64,000 nt of DNA, from contig CAVTND010000024.1 in the NCBI GenBank assembly GCA_963735955.1, positions 1-64,000 on the forward strand. Reading direction: 5' to 3'. Source of the DNA: CAVTND01 sp963735955 (GTDB lineage: Bacteria; Pseudomonadota; Gammaproteobacteria; Burkholderiales; Burkholderiaceae_F). Position numbers and translations under genes: made by a program. The notes below the pieces were generated by a model, which was not told the origin of the DNA, made no database searches, and was given only the letters and a program-made list of their open reading frames with translations. How positions within the stretch are numbered: position 1 is the first letter of the stretch; every line of letters begins with the position of its first letter. Positions 26,337 to 34,772 of the stretch are shown here, in pieces.

Positions 26337-27011
26337 TCATCGCAAGGCGAGCGCCTGCACTTCGGCCGCAGCGTGCTTGCACTTGTCGGTCAACTCCTCA
26401 AGCAGCTCGTAAATGGCCTTGAGCTTGACCAGCTGTCTCGTATCGGGTTCCTGGCGAAACAGGCGTGACATTGCGGCCCGCATCACGTGATCGGCCTGCG
26501 CCTCGAGGCTGTCGACTTCCTCGCAGGCGGCGAGCAAGGTGCGCGGATCATCGGCCGTCGGCAGTTGCGCCACCGCCCGCTGCAGTGCCCGGCTGCTCGC
26601 CAAGGCCAGATCGGCGAGCCGCTGCGCTTCCGGAGTCAGTGCCGTCACGTGATACAGATGCATTGACTGCGCAACGTCCTCGGTAAGGTCGAGAACGTCA
26701 TCGAGCCGATTGATCAGTGCATGAATCGAGCCGCGCGGAAATGGCGGCAACAGCGAGCGGCGCAGCAGCGCATGGGTTTCGTCGACCACGCTGTCGGCGC
26801 GTTTTTCGATCGCTTCAATCTCGCGCACTCGGCCAGCCGGGTCACGCACGTCGGCGAGAAGCTGTGCAAGCGCGCCTACGCCATCGACGCACAGCTGTGC
26901 ATGACGATCGAACAGGGCAAAGAAGCGCCGGTCGCGCGGCAGCAGACGGCGCAGCGCATTTCGCAGCGGCCGCCGGCGTTCGGAGTATTCGGGTGCAAAT
27001 TGCACGCTCAT
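26337..27011 (-). CDS. DUF47 / PhoU-like protein (phosphate transport regulator family)
   Basis: This 224-residue all-helical protein resembles DUF47/TIGR00153 proteins, PhoU relatives that normally accompany Pit-type phosphate permeases. Visible family features are the ExxADxxxDET helix (EKRADSVVDETHALLRR), the INRLDDVLDLTEDVA helix with metal-type acidic residues, and DSLEAQADHVMR. No pit gene is nearby, so the partner is either elsewhere or lost. It sits between dnaB and the DUF456 gene on the minus strand. Confidence 0.8.
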   Translation of the reverse strand: MSVQFAPEYSERRRPLRNALRRLLPRDRRFFALFDRHAQLCVDGVGALAQLLADVRDPAGRVREIEAIEKRADSVVDETHALLRRSLLPPFPRGSIHALINRLDDVLDLTEDVAQSMHLYHVTALTPEAQRLADLALASSRALQRAVAQLPTADDPRTLLAACEEVDSLEAQADHVMRAAMSRLFRQEPDTRQLVKLKAIYELLEELTDKCKHAAAEVQALALR

Positions 27012-27066
27012 CGGACCAACTTCTCGCTACGCTCGAAGGATTCGCGCTTGGGGCGGCCCAGCGCGC

Positions 27067-28446
27067 TCATGGGTAGCCCGGACTGCGTGCGAGGTTCTCG
27101 AATTTCGTGTGCTGGCCGTCGAAGCGCAAGTTGATGCGCCCGATCGGGCCGTTGCGCTGCTTGCCGATGATGATCTCGGCCACGTTCTTGTCGTTGGTGT
27201 CGGGGTTGTAGACCTCGTCGCGATAGATGAACAGGATCACATCGGCATCCTGCTCGATTGCACCTGACTCGCGCAGATCCGACATGACCGGGCGCTTGTC
27301 GGTGCGGCTCTCGACCGTGCGATTGAGCTGAGACAGCGCCACCACGGGCACGTGAAGCTCCTTTGCCAACGCCTTGAGTCCGCGCGAGATCTCGGAAATT
27401 TCCGTCGCACGGTTTTCACCTTCGCTGCTGGCGCTCATCAGTTGCAGATAGTCGACGATGATCAGGCTCAGCTTGCCGCAGGTGCGTGCGAGGCGGCGCG
27501 CACGCGCACGCAGGTCGATCGCCGTCATCGCGGGCGTTTCGTCGATGAAAAGCTGCGACTCCTGCATCTTCTGCATCGCGCTCGACAAGCGCGGCCAGTC
27601 GTCGTCCTGCAGGCGCCCGGTGCGCAGCCGCTGCTGGTCGATCCGGCCGACCGATGACAGCATGCGCAGCGCCAGCTGCGAGGCACCCATCTCCATCGAG
27701 AACACGGCCACCGGCATGCCCTTATCGATTGCCACGTGCTCGCCGATGTTCAGAGCCAGCGCGGTCTTTCCCATCGATGGCCGGCCGGCGATGATGATCA
27801 GGTCGCCCGGCTGAAACCCCGAGGTCTTGGTGTCGAGGTCGGCAAAGCCGGTCGGCACTCCGGTCACATCCGATGGATCGGCCCGCTCGTAGAGTTCGTT
27901 GATCCGCTCGACCACCCTGGTCAGCAGGGGCTGGATCTCTATGAATCCCTGGCGCCCGCGTGCGCCCTCTTCGGCGATGCGAAATACCCTGCTCTCGGCG
28001 TCATCGAGGATCTGCTTGGTATCACGGCCGGCCGGGTTGAGCGCGCTGGTTGCGATCTCGTCGCCCGCCGTGACCAGGCGGCGCAGCACGGACCGCTCGC
28101 GCACCAACTCGGCATAGCGCCGGATATTGGCGGCCGACGGCGTGTTCTGCGCAAGCGCGTTCAGGAATGCGAGTCCACCCGCGTCCTCGGCCTTGTTCGA
28201 ATTGCGCAGGGCCTCGTAGACGGTGACCGCATCGGCCGCCTTGCTCGCGTCGATCAGGCGGCTGATCGCGGCAAAGACGAGTCGATGGTCGTTGCGATAA
28301 AAGTCCTCAGTACCGACCAGATCCGCGATCCGGTCCCAGGCAGTGTTGTCGAGCAACAACCCGCCCAGCACCGCCTGCTCTGCCTCAATCGAATGCGGCG
28401 GCGTGCGCACCGCGGCGAGCTGGGGATCGGCAAAAGGCTGGTTCAC
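27067..28446 (-). CDS. dnaB: Replicative DNA helicase DnaB
   Basis: This hexameric 5'-3' helicase of the replication fork has 459 residues. The N-terminal DnaG-interacting domain (HSIEAEQAVLGGLLLDN) is followed by a linker and a RecA-like motor with Walker A GRPSMGKTALALN, ARRLARTCGKLSLIIVDYLQLMS as Walker B, SQLNRTVESR and the arginine-finger region. No intein is present. Translation begins with GTG at 28446. It ends the rpsF-priB-rpsR-rplI neighbourhood, but a terminator lies between rplI and dnaB. Confidence 0.96.
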   Translation of the reverse strand: MNQPFADPQLAAVRTPPHSIEAEQAVLGGLLLDNTAWDRIADLVGTEDFYRNDHRLVFAAISRLIDASKAADAVTVYEALRNSNKAEDAGGLAFLNALAQNTPSAANIRRYAELVRERSVLRRLVTAGDEIATSALNPAGRDTKQILDDAESRVFRIAEEGARGRQGFIEIQPLLTRVVERINELYERADPSDVTGVPTGFADLDTKTSGFQPGDLIIIAGRPSMGKTALALNIGEHVAIDKGMPVAVFSMEMGASQLALRMLSSVGRIDQQRLRTGRLQDDDWPRLSSAMQKMQESQLFIDETPAMTAIDLRARARRLARTCGKLSLIIVDYLQLMSASSEGENRATEISEISRGLKALAKELHVPVVALSQLNRTVESRTDKRPVMSDLRESGAIEQDADVILFIYRDEVYNPDTNDKNVAEIIIGKQRNGPIGRINLRFDGQHTKFENLARSPGYP

Positions 28447-28533
28447 GGGAAGCCCGCAAAGCGGGGGGCAACAGCAGGAAACGGACTATATCAATCGCCG
28501 ACATCACCCAGCAGCCGGCAGGACAGCGGCAAT

Positions 28534-28560
28534 GAAAACGGCGGCTCGTGGCCGCCGCTT
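28534..28560 (-). terminator. Intrinsic terminator after rplI
   Basis: On the minus strand CGGCGGC and GCCGCCG form a 7-bp stem around CACGA, followed by TTTTCATT. It starts about 20 bp after the rplI stop and separates the ribosomal operon from dnaB. Confidence 0.75.
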
Positions 28561-28580
28561 CTGTTTGGCGGAGAACGGCC

Positions 28581-29033
28581 TTATGCCGCTTCGCCGATCA
28601 CCGCAACCGTGAGCTCAGCCAGGACATCGGCGTGCAGGGCGACCGAGATCGGATGCTCACCGACCGCCTTCAGCGGTCCCTGCGGCATGCGGATCTGCGC
28701 CTTGGGCACCGTGAAGCCCTGCTTGGAGAGCGCTTCGGAAATGTCGTAATTGGTGACCGAACCGAACAGTCGCCCGTCGACGCCCGCCTTGGCACCAATC
28801 TGCACCTTCGTACCGTTGAGCCGGTCGCGCACGGCTTGCGCGGCGGCCAGCTTGTCGGCCTGCGTTTTCTCGAGATCGGCGCGGCGTGCTTCGAATTCCT
28901 TGATCGTGGTTTCGGTGGCACGGCGCGCCTTGCCCTGCGGAATCAGGAAATTGCGCGCGAAGCCGTCCTTGACCCTGACGACATCACCGAGCGCGCCGAG
29001 GTTGATGACCTTTTCGAGGAGGATGACCTGCAT
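28581..29033 (-). CDS. rplI: 50S ribosomal protein L9
   Basis: This 150-residue L9 protein binds 23S rRNA at the base of the L1 stalk. The N-terminal domain shows the invariant MQVILLEKVINLGALGDVVRVKDGFARNFLIP motif region. A long central helix (about residues 41-75) is followed by the C-terminal domain (LFGSVTNYDISEAL). It is the last gene of the rpsF-priB-rpsR-rplI operon, 13 bp after rpsR. Confidence 0.97.
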   Translation of the reverse strand: MQVILLEKVINLGALGDVVRVKDGFARNFLIPQGKARRATETTIKEFEARRADLEKTQADKLAAAQAVRDRLNGTKVQIGAKAGVDGRLFGSVTNYDISEALSKQGFTVPKAQIRMPQGPLKAVGEHPISVALHADVLAELTVAVIGEAA

Positions 29034-29046
29034 GTTCGTCTTCCGC

Positions 29047-29341
29047 TCAGTGATTGTCGGTGTACGGCAGCAGCGCCAGGAAGCGCGCGCGCTTGATCGC
29101 GGTGTCCAGCTGGCGCTGGTAGTGCGCCTTGGTGCCGGTCAGTCGAGCGCGGCGTGATCTTGCCGTTCTCGCCGATGAAGTCACGCAGCGTATCGACATC
29201 CTTGTAGTCGATCTGCTCGACGTTCTCCGCCGTGAAGCGGCAGAAGCGCTTGCGCTTGAACAGCGCGTTTTGCTTGTTGTCACGGCGCGGGCCCTTGCCC
29301 TTGCCTTTGAATTTGCCCTTGCCCCGGGTCGGAGGTGCCAT
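29047..29341 (-). CDS. rpsR: 30S ribosomal protein S18, frameshifted
   Basis: S18 pairs with S6 on the small-subunit platform. The start at 29341 gives a Lys/Gly-rich N-terminus (APPTRGKGKFKGKGKG), then KRKRFCRFTAENVEQIDYKD and LRDFIGENGKITPR. At about 29150 the frame breaks, and the conserved end ARLTGTKAHYQRQL followed by ARFLALLPYTDNH continues in another frame to 29047. One extra base explains it. Because S18 is essential, this is almost certainly a sequence error. The Gly/Lys extension is longer than in enteric S18. Confidence 0.9.
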
Positions 29342-29401
29342 TTCAAACTCCCTGGATGATCTGTGGATTGGTTCTATCGAACCCAACGTTCAAACCGATG
29401 A

Positions 29402-29693
29402 TCAAGATCTTTCGTATTCCGTGATGTGGACGACCAGCCTGACCGAGCGTCGTGTGCGGGGAGCGATGAAGCCGCCAAGCTCGAGCGGGGCGCCGAGCGC
29501 CTCGCGCTCCAGCGCCATCGCCACCGGCCCCAGCGCGACCGCCGCAAACTCGAATCCCAGTTGGCGCTGCATGCCAGCCTCGGCTACCGATCCCTCATAC
29601 GCGAAAGCTGGCTTCGGCAACTGCCATTCCAGCCGGCGTGTGGCGCAATGCACTTTTCGCCACGAGCGCGGCGCGGATGCGCAACTGGTTCAC
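29402..29693 (-). CDS. priB: Primosomal replication protein PriB, frameshifted
   Basis: This is a single-stranded DNA-binding OB-fold protein of the replication restart primosome. A GTG at 29693 begins NQLRIRAALVAKSALRHTPAG, the typical PriB N-terminus. At about 29600-29606 one extra base breaks the frame, and the rest (YEGSVAEAGMQRQLGFEFAA, then LGGFIAPRTRRSVRLVVHIT) runs to 29402. The gene lies between rpsF and rpsR, the conserved betaproteobacterial position, which supports the call. The joined length of about 96 residues is normal. The break is probably an error rather than gene loss. Confidence 0.82.
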
Positions 29694-29736
29694 TCGTTTG
29701 CAAGGGTTCCACGTGCTCGGGACGGCCCGCCGAAAC

Positions 29737-30105
29737 TCAGGCAACGGCCGGCTGTTCGGCTGCGGCCTTGCGCGCTTCCTCGCGCTCGACGACTTTCATC
29801 ATCGGCGACGGCGTCGTCGCTGGCTTCTTCATCTTGACCGTCAGGTGGCGCAGCACGGCGTCGTTGTAGCGGAACGCGTGCTCGAGCTCATCCAGTGTCT
29901 TGTTGTCGCACTCGATGTTGACCAGGACGTAATGGGCCTTGACCAGTTTTTCGATCGGGTACGCCAGCTGACGCCGGCCCCAATCCTCGACCCGGTGCAC
30001 GATGCCGCTGCCGGCGGTGATCATCGCCTTGTAGCGATCGATCATCGCGGGCACCTGCTCGCTCTGATCAGGATGAACAATGAAACAGATTTCGTAGTGA
30101 CGCAT
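29737..30105 (-). CDS. rpsF: 30S ribosomal protein S6
   Basis: This 122-residue S6 protein partners S18. It starts MRHYEICFIVHPDQSEQVPAMIDRY and contains EDWGRRQLAYPIEKLVKAHYVL, both family hallmarks. The C-terminal tail is Ala/Glu-rich (EREEARKAAAEQPAVA), as is common. It is the first gene of its operon; a well-formed promoter lies about 180 bp upstream, leaving a long leader. Confidence 0.97.
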   Translation of the reverse strand: MRHYEICFIVHPDQSEQVPAMIDRYKAMITAGSGIVHRVEDWGRRQLAYPIEKLVKAHYVLVNIECDNKTLDELEHAFRYNDAVLRHLTVKMKKPATTPSPMMKVVEREEARKAAAEQPAVA

Positions 30106-30285
30106 CGATACTCCCTATGGATAAGCCGCCCGGGGCGTCGTCCTCGGTGCGGCAAGGAAAGCCAGCGGCGTGCTGCCAGCCATCAACTCGCGTTCTGGCC
30201 CAAACCCAGATCCGCTCAGCCTGAGGCGCAGGGCCAGTCTCGTCGCGGGATTCAGAGTCAGCTGCAAGTGCTTGAAAAGCCCGTA

Positions 30286-30314
30286 ATTCTATCCGCTGGC
30301 GCCGCACCGCACAA
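30286..30314 (-). promoter_or_regulatory. rpsF: Sigma-70 promoter for the rpsF operon
   Basis: On the minus strand TTGTGC (30314-30309) and TAGAAT (30291-30286) are separated by exactly 17 bp. It lies just after the sirtuin stop codon and about 180 bp before the rpsF ATG. The intervening leader is long enough for S6:S18-type autoregulation, but I could not verify a conserved fold. Confidence 0.65.
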
Positions 30315-30323
30315 GCGGCTAGG

Positions 30324-31055
30324 TCAGGGCGAGAAGAGTTCCGGCAGGCCGACTGCTGCGCTCGCGCGTACGACCTGGTTGGCCAGGTCATCGAGCTCGC
30401 TGTCCTGCGGGTTGACGATCACCACCTGCGCACCTGCAGCGCGCGCCAGGCGCGGCAGACCGGCCGCCGGAAACACCATGCCGGAAGTGCCGACAACCAG
30501 CATCAGGTCACAGGCCTCTGAGGCTTCTTCGGCCCGGGCCAGCACGGCCGGATCGAGACTCTCGCCAAACCAGACGACCGCCGGTCGCAGCCAGTCGCCG
30601 CACTGCGGACAGACCGGCGGCTCGCCCGGAGGAAGCCGTGCGGGCTCGTCTTCGGCGAAGCCGCAGCCAGACAAGCAGATCGTGCGCATGATGTTGCCGT
30701 GCAGTTCAAGCGCCCTACTGCCAGCGCGTCGATGCAGGCCGTCGACGTTCTGGGTTATCAGCGTGAACGACTGGAAGTGTGACGCGACACGCGCCAGCAC
30801 CCGGTGGCCCGGGTTCGGCTCGGCGCGGATGACGCTTGTGCGCCGATCTGCGTACCAGCGCCAGACCAGCCGGGGGTCCGCACGAAAGCCCTCTTCCGAT
30901 GCCAGCGCCATCGGATCGAAACGCGCCCAAAGTCCGCTCAATGCATCGCGAAAGGTTGGAATTCCGCTTTCGGCCGACATGCCGGCCCCGGTCAGAACGG
31001 CGACGCTCCGGGCACTGGCGAGCGCATCTCGCGGCCGCACGATCGCTGAGTCCAT
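30324..31055 (-). CDS. NAD-dependent protein deacylase, sirtuin (Sir2 family)
   Basis: This 243-residue sirtuin removes acyl groups from protein lysines using NAD. NAD-binding motifs are GAGMSAESGIPTFRD and TQNVDGLHRRAG; the catalytic His is in ELHGN. The zinc module has four Cys (CLSGC and CPQC), and VVWFGESLD and GTSGMVFPAAGLP follow. It retains the Ala-Gly pattern of deacetylases rather than the Tyr/Arg pair of desuccinylases as far as I can see (YADRRTS has Tyr and Arg nearby, so CobB-like desuccinylase activity is possible). It begins 5 bp after rlmB ends. Confidence 0.92.
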   Translation of the reverse strand: MDSAIVRPRDALASARSVAVLTGAGMSAESGIPTFRDALSGLWARFDPMALASEEGFRADPRLVWRWYADRRTSVIRAEPNPGHRVLARVASHFQSFTLITQNVDGLHRRAGSRALELHGNIMRTICLSGCGFAEDEPARLPPGEPPVCPQCGDWLRPAVVWFGESLDPAVLARAEEASEACDLMLVVGTSGMVFPAAGLPRLARAAGAQVVIVNPQDSELDDLANQVVRASAAVGLPELFSP

Positions 31056-31060
31056 CCGGA

Positions 31061-31797
31061 TCAGCGTCGCTGTCGCACCGCCTCGAACAGGCAGATGCCA
31101 GTGGCGACCGACACGTTCAGACTCTCGACTTGCCCGCTTATCGGAATCCGCGCGAGCGCATCGCAGCGTTCGCGCGTGAGTCGGCGCAGCCCCTCCCCTT
31201 CGGCACCAAGCACCCAGGCGAGAGGCCCCGTCAGGTCGAGATCGAACAGCGATTGCTCGGCCTCCCCTGCCGCTCCGATCACGCGCACGCCAGCGTCCTG
31301 CATTTCGCCGATTGCGCGCGCCAGATTGGTCACCGCAATCAAGGCCACGGATTCGGCGGCCCCGGCCGCGGCCTTGCTGGCCACTGCGGTCAGGCTCGGC
31401 CGAACGGTCGCGCGGCACGATGACCGCCGCCACACCGGCGGCGTCGGCCACGCGCAGACAAGCGCCGAGGTTCCGCGGATCAGTCACGCCGTCCAGCGCA
31501 AGCAGCAAGCGTGTCCTGATTCACGTCAGCCAACACTTCATCAAGCGTCAGGGCCTGTTGCAGGGCGGAAGCGATCGCAACCACGCCCTGATGCGGGACC
31601 TCGCCGGCGAGTTCGCGCAGGCGTGACGTGTCGACCGCAAGCACGCGGACTCCGAGCGCCTGCGCGCGAGCGTGCAGATCGCGCATGCGCGCATCGCGCC
31701 GGCGCGCGTCGACGTACAGCTCCTCGATCGAATCGGCGGCGTGGCGCAGCCGCGCACTGACCGCGTGGAAGCCAGCGAGAACGAGCTTGTCGGTCAT
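31061..31797 (-). CDS. rlmB: 23S rRNA (guanosine-2'-O-) methyltransferase RlmB, two frameshifts
   Basis: This SpoU-family methyltransferase modifies G2251 of 23S rRNA. The N-terminal substrate-binding domain (VLAGFHAVSARLRHAADSIE and REL(A)GEVPHQGVVA) is in one frame to about 31490. LLALDGVTDPRNLGACLRVA, the SPOUT knot entry, is in a second frame. The third segment holds AAGAAESVALIAVTNLARAI, LVLGAEGEGLR-type (WVLGAEGEGLRRL) and SLNVSVATGICLFE, the SAM-binding knot. Both breaks need one base removed. The start overlaps the rnr stop by 4 bp, the usual rnr-rlmB coupling. Confidence 0.88.
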
Positions 31798-34286
31798 CTG
31801 TGCTTGCGACCGCGCGCCTTGCTTTCCCGCACACCGCCGACGCCCCGCTTGCCTGGCTTTTCCTTGGCGCCGACCCGTGCCTGACGATGTACTTCCGACC
31901 GGGCATGGCGGGCCTGGCGTTCCTCGACACTCTCGCCGCGCTTGCGCGGCCGCGACTTCTGCTCCGGCACTGCGAGCAAGGCCTTGCGCGTATCTCCACG
32001 CACCAGTCTGAACTCGATGCGTCGGGCCTCCAGGTCCACGCGCGCGACCTGCACGGTCACGCGGTCACCGAGCCGGTAGCGCAGCCCGGTGCGCTCGCCG
32101 CGCAGTTCGTGCATGGCCTCGCTGAACAGGAAGTATTCGGTACCCAGCTCCGACACATGCACTAGACCCTCGACGTACAGATCGTCGAGCACGACGAACA
32201 CGCCGAACGGCACCACCGAACTGACCGTACCGCTGTAGGTCTCGCCTACCCGCTCGCGCATGTAGTAGCTCTTGAGCCATGCTTCGACATCGCGCGACGC
32301 GTCATCCGCACGCCGCTCATTGGCGGAACAGAGCAGACCCAGCTTCTCCCAAATCGCGACTGGACCACTGGCCGCTGGCTTCTGGTCACGCGCCTGCTTG
32401 AGCGCCTTGCGCGCTGCCAGCGGCGCTGCCGCTGCATCATTGGCCCCGGTCAGGGCCGGCACGTAGGAGCGTTTGGACAAGGCCGCCTTGATCGCGCGGT
32501 GGACCAGCAGGTCGGGATAGCGACGGATCGGCGATGTGAAATGCGCGTAAGCCTCGTAGGCCAGTCCGAAGTGCCCCGAGTTGTGCGGGCTGTAGATCGC
32601 CTGCTGCATTGAACGCAGAAGCACCGTTTGCAGCAACTGCGCATCGGCCCGTGGACGAATTTTCTTCAGCAGACGCGCATAGTCTGACGGCTGCGGGTCG
32701 GCGCCACCTTCGAGTACCAGTCCCAGCGGCTTGAGCATTGCTCGCACATTGACCAGCCGTTCCGGTGTCGGACCTTCATGGACACGGAACAATGTCGGTT
32801 GATGGCTGCGCGCAAGAAAGTCAGCGGCGCAGACGTTGGCAGCGAGCATGCATTCCTCGATCAGCTTGTGCGCATCATTGCGAACCCGTGGCACGATCTT
32901 TTCGATGCGGCCGTTCGGATCGCAGATGATGTAGGTCTCGGTGGTTTCCAGATCAATCGCACCGCGTACCTCGCGCGCGCCGGCCAGCACCTGGTAGAGC
33001 GAATGCAGGTCCTGCAGATGCGGCAGAAGCCGGACCAGCCGCTGCGCGGCCTGTCCACCGGCGCCGGACAGTGCGTCCCAGACCTCGGTGTAGGTGAGCC
33101 GGGCGTGCGAGTGGATAACTGCCGGATAGAACTGATAGGCGTCGATCACACCCTTGGCGCTGATCACCGCATCGCATACCATGGTCAGTCGATCGACCTC
33201 AGGATTCAGTGAATTGAGTCCGTTGCTGAGCTTTTCGGGCAGCATCGGGATCACGCGGCGGGGGAAGTACACCGAGGTCGAGCGGTTCTGCGCCTCCGTA
33301 TCCAGCGCGTCGCCCGGCGTCACATAGTGGCTGACATCAGCAATCGCGACGATCAGCCGCCATCCCTTGCGTCGGCCGGAAAAGGGCTCGCAATACACCG
33401 CGTCGTCGAAATCGCGTGCGTCTTCCCCATCGATGGTCACCAGCGGCACGTCGCGCAGATCGACACGCCCTTTGAGGTCTTTCGCCTGCACCTGATCCGG
33501 CAGTCGCGCAGCAAGTGCGAGCGCTCCGTCCGGAAATTCGTGCGGCACCGAGAACTTGCGCACCGCGATCTCGATTTCCATGCCCGGGTCATCGATAGCG
33601 CCAAGAACCTCGATCACGCGCCCGACCGGCTGCACAAAACGTTGCGGCTGCTGGATGATCTCCGCAACCACCACCTGGCCCGGCTCTGCCGAAAGCGCTG
33701 CACCCGGCGGCACCAGGATGTCGTGCTGAATGCGCTGGTCTTCCGGCACGACGATCGTGACACCGCGTTCGTTCAGCAGCCGGCCGACAAGCTTGTTGGT
33801 ACGTCGTTCGATGACTTCGACGATCTCGCCTTCCGGCCGACCGCGCCGATCGGTTCCACTGATGCGAGCGAGCACCCGATCGCCATGCAGAACCTTGCTC
33901 ATCTCGTGTTCGGACAGGACAAGGTCCTGCTCGGCATCATCACGGATCAGGAAGCCGAAGCCGTCGCGGTGGCCCTGCACGAGGCCTGAAATCAGGTTGG
34001 CGCGCGCCGCAACCAGGAAAAGACCGGCGCGATTACGAACGATGCGGCCTGAGCGCTCGAGCTCCTCGAGATCGGACGTCAGCGTGTCGCCGACGTCGGG
34101 TGCAAGGTGCAAGCGCTCCGCCAGTTCCGCGAGAGTCAGTGGCGCGCGCGCCGTTGTCAGGGCTTCTAGAATCGCGTCGGATCCGGCGCGGGAATGTCTT
34201 GGGGTCACTTTTTTCGTTCTGATTGTTGAATGCAGCCGCGCTTCGCAGCGTAGCTCAATTGATCCTGCCAGCACTTTGATCGGCAC
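31794..34286 (-). CDS. rnr: Ribonuclease R
   Basis: This is a processive 3'-5' exoribonuclease of 830 residues. An N-terminal helix-turn-helix-like domain (SDAILEALTTARAPLTLAELAERL) is followed by cold-shock domains and the RNB catalytic domain with DGEDARDFDDAVYCE, whose Asp residues bind metal, and SNGLNSLNPEVDRLTMVCD. HFTSPIRRYPDLLVHR, an S1 domain (VGETYSGTVSSVVPFGVFV) and a basic Lys/Arg-rich tail complete it. The annotated GTG at 34286 is the outermost choice; a GTG nearer the HTH (KKVTPRH) is possible, so the first 25 residues are uncertain. Confidence 0.94.
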   Translation of the reverse strand: MPIKVLAGSIELRCEARLHSTIRTKKVTPRHSRAGSDAILEALTTARAPLTLAELAERLHLAPDVGDTLTSDLEELERSGRIVRNRAGLFLVAARANLISGLVQGHRDGFGFLIRDDAEQDLVLSEHEMSKVLHGDRVLARISGTDRRGRPEGEIVEVIERRTNKLVGRLLNERGVTIVVPEDQRIQHDILVPPGAALSAEPGQVVVAEIIQQPQRFVQPVGRVIEVLGAIDDPGMEIEIAVRKFSVPHEFPDGALALAARLPDQVQAKDLKGRVDLRDVPLVTIDGEDARDFDDAVYCEPFSGRRKGWRLIVAIADVSHYVTPGDALDTEAQNRSTSVYFPRRVIPMLPEKLSNGLNSLNPEVDRLTMVCDAVISAKGVIDAYQFYPAVIHSHARLTYTEVWDALSGAGGQAAQRLVRLLPHLQDLHSLYQVLAGAREVRGAIDLETTETYIICDPNGRIEKIVPRVRNDAHKLIEECMLAANVCAADFLARSHQPTLFRVHEGPTPERLVNVRAMLKPLGLVLEGGADPQPSDYARLLKKIRPRADAQLLQTVLLRSMQQAIYSPHNSGHFGLAYEAYAHFTSPIRRYPDLLVHRAIKAALSKRSYVPALTGANDAAAAPLAARKALKQARDQKPAASGPVAIWEKLGLLCSANERRADDASRDVEAWLKSYYMRERVGETYSGTVSSVVPFGVFVVLDDLYVEGLVHVSELGTEYFLFSEAMHELRGERTGLRYRLGDRVTVQVARVDLEARRIEFRLVRGDTRKALLAVPEQKSRPRKRGESVEERQARHARSEVHRQARVGAKEKPGKRGVGGVRESKARGRKHR

Positions 34287-34372
34287 GCGATTGACGCGTC
34301 ACGCGAAGCTCCGCTACGGCCTCGCACCGCTCTGATCATGCGCAGGGCTGTTAGAATTCTGTCCGCCCCGAT

Positions 34373-34457
34373 GCCCAGGTGGCGAAATTGGTAGACGCAC
34401 TAGTTTCAGGTACTAGCGCCGCAAGGTGTGGAGGTTCGAGTCCTCTCCTGGGCACCA
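34373..34457 (+). tRNA. tRNA-Leu (anticodon CAG)
   Basis: The 85-nt sequence folds as a class II tRNA. GCCCAGG pairs with CCTGGGC in the acceptor stem, and the anticodon stem CTAGT/ACTAG encloses loop TTCAGGT, giving CAG (Leu, CUG codons). A variable arm and GGTTCGAGTCC T-arm follow, and CCA is encoded. An extended -10 (TGTTAGAAT) ends at 34357. It is convergent with the PRTase gene and divergent from rnr. Confidence 0.95.
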
Positions 34458-34697
34458 GATTTCCAAGGAGCCGGCACCGCCGGCTCCTTGCATTTTGGTG
34501 ACCAGGAAGCGAAGCACCTGCGTGCTCCGCGTGGGGACGAGAATGGCGCCGCATGCAAAGCGGCGCCGGGGTCGCGACGCGTGACCGAGTCCTCTCCTGG
34601 GCACCAGATTTCCAAGGAGCCGGCACCGCCGGCTCCTTGCATTTTGGTGACCAGGAAGCGAAGCCCCCGCGTGCTTCGCGTGGGGACGAGAATGGCG
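34437..34697 (+). repeat. 112-bp direct repeat of tRNA-Leu 3' end plus terminator
   Basis: Positions 34437-34548 are repeated at 34586-34697 with about three mismatches. Each copy starts inside the tRNA T-arm (CGAGTCCTCTCCTGGGCACC), includes the CCA end, a GC-rich terminator hairpin and about 50 further bases. The 37-bp spacer partly resembles the sequence after the second copy, so the duplication may have extended further. The second copy lacks the 5' two thirds of a tRNA and cannot encode one. Confidence 0.9.
34465..34496 (+). terminator. Intrinsic terminator of tRNA-Leu
   Basis: A perfect 11-bp stem AAGGAGCCGGC/GCCGGCTCCTT with loop ACC lies 8 bp after the tRNA CCA end and is followed by TTTT at 34493-34496. 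The same hairpin recurs 149 bp downstream in the direct repeat. Confidence 0.85.
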
Positions 34698-34772
34698 TCG
34701 CGATACGTGAACGCGGCCGCTCGCGGGCACGACCACTGACGGATTGCAGCGTCCGATCCCTGCTCCTGTAAT

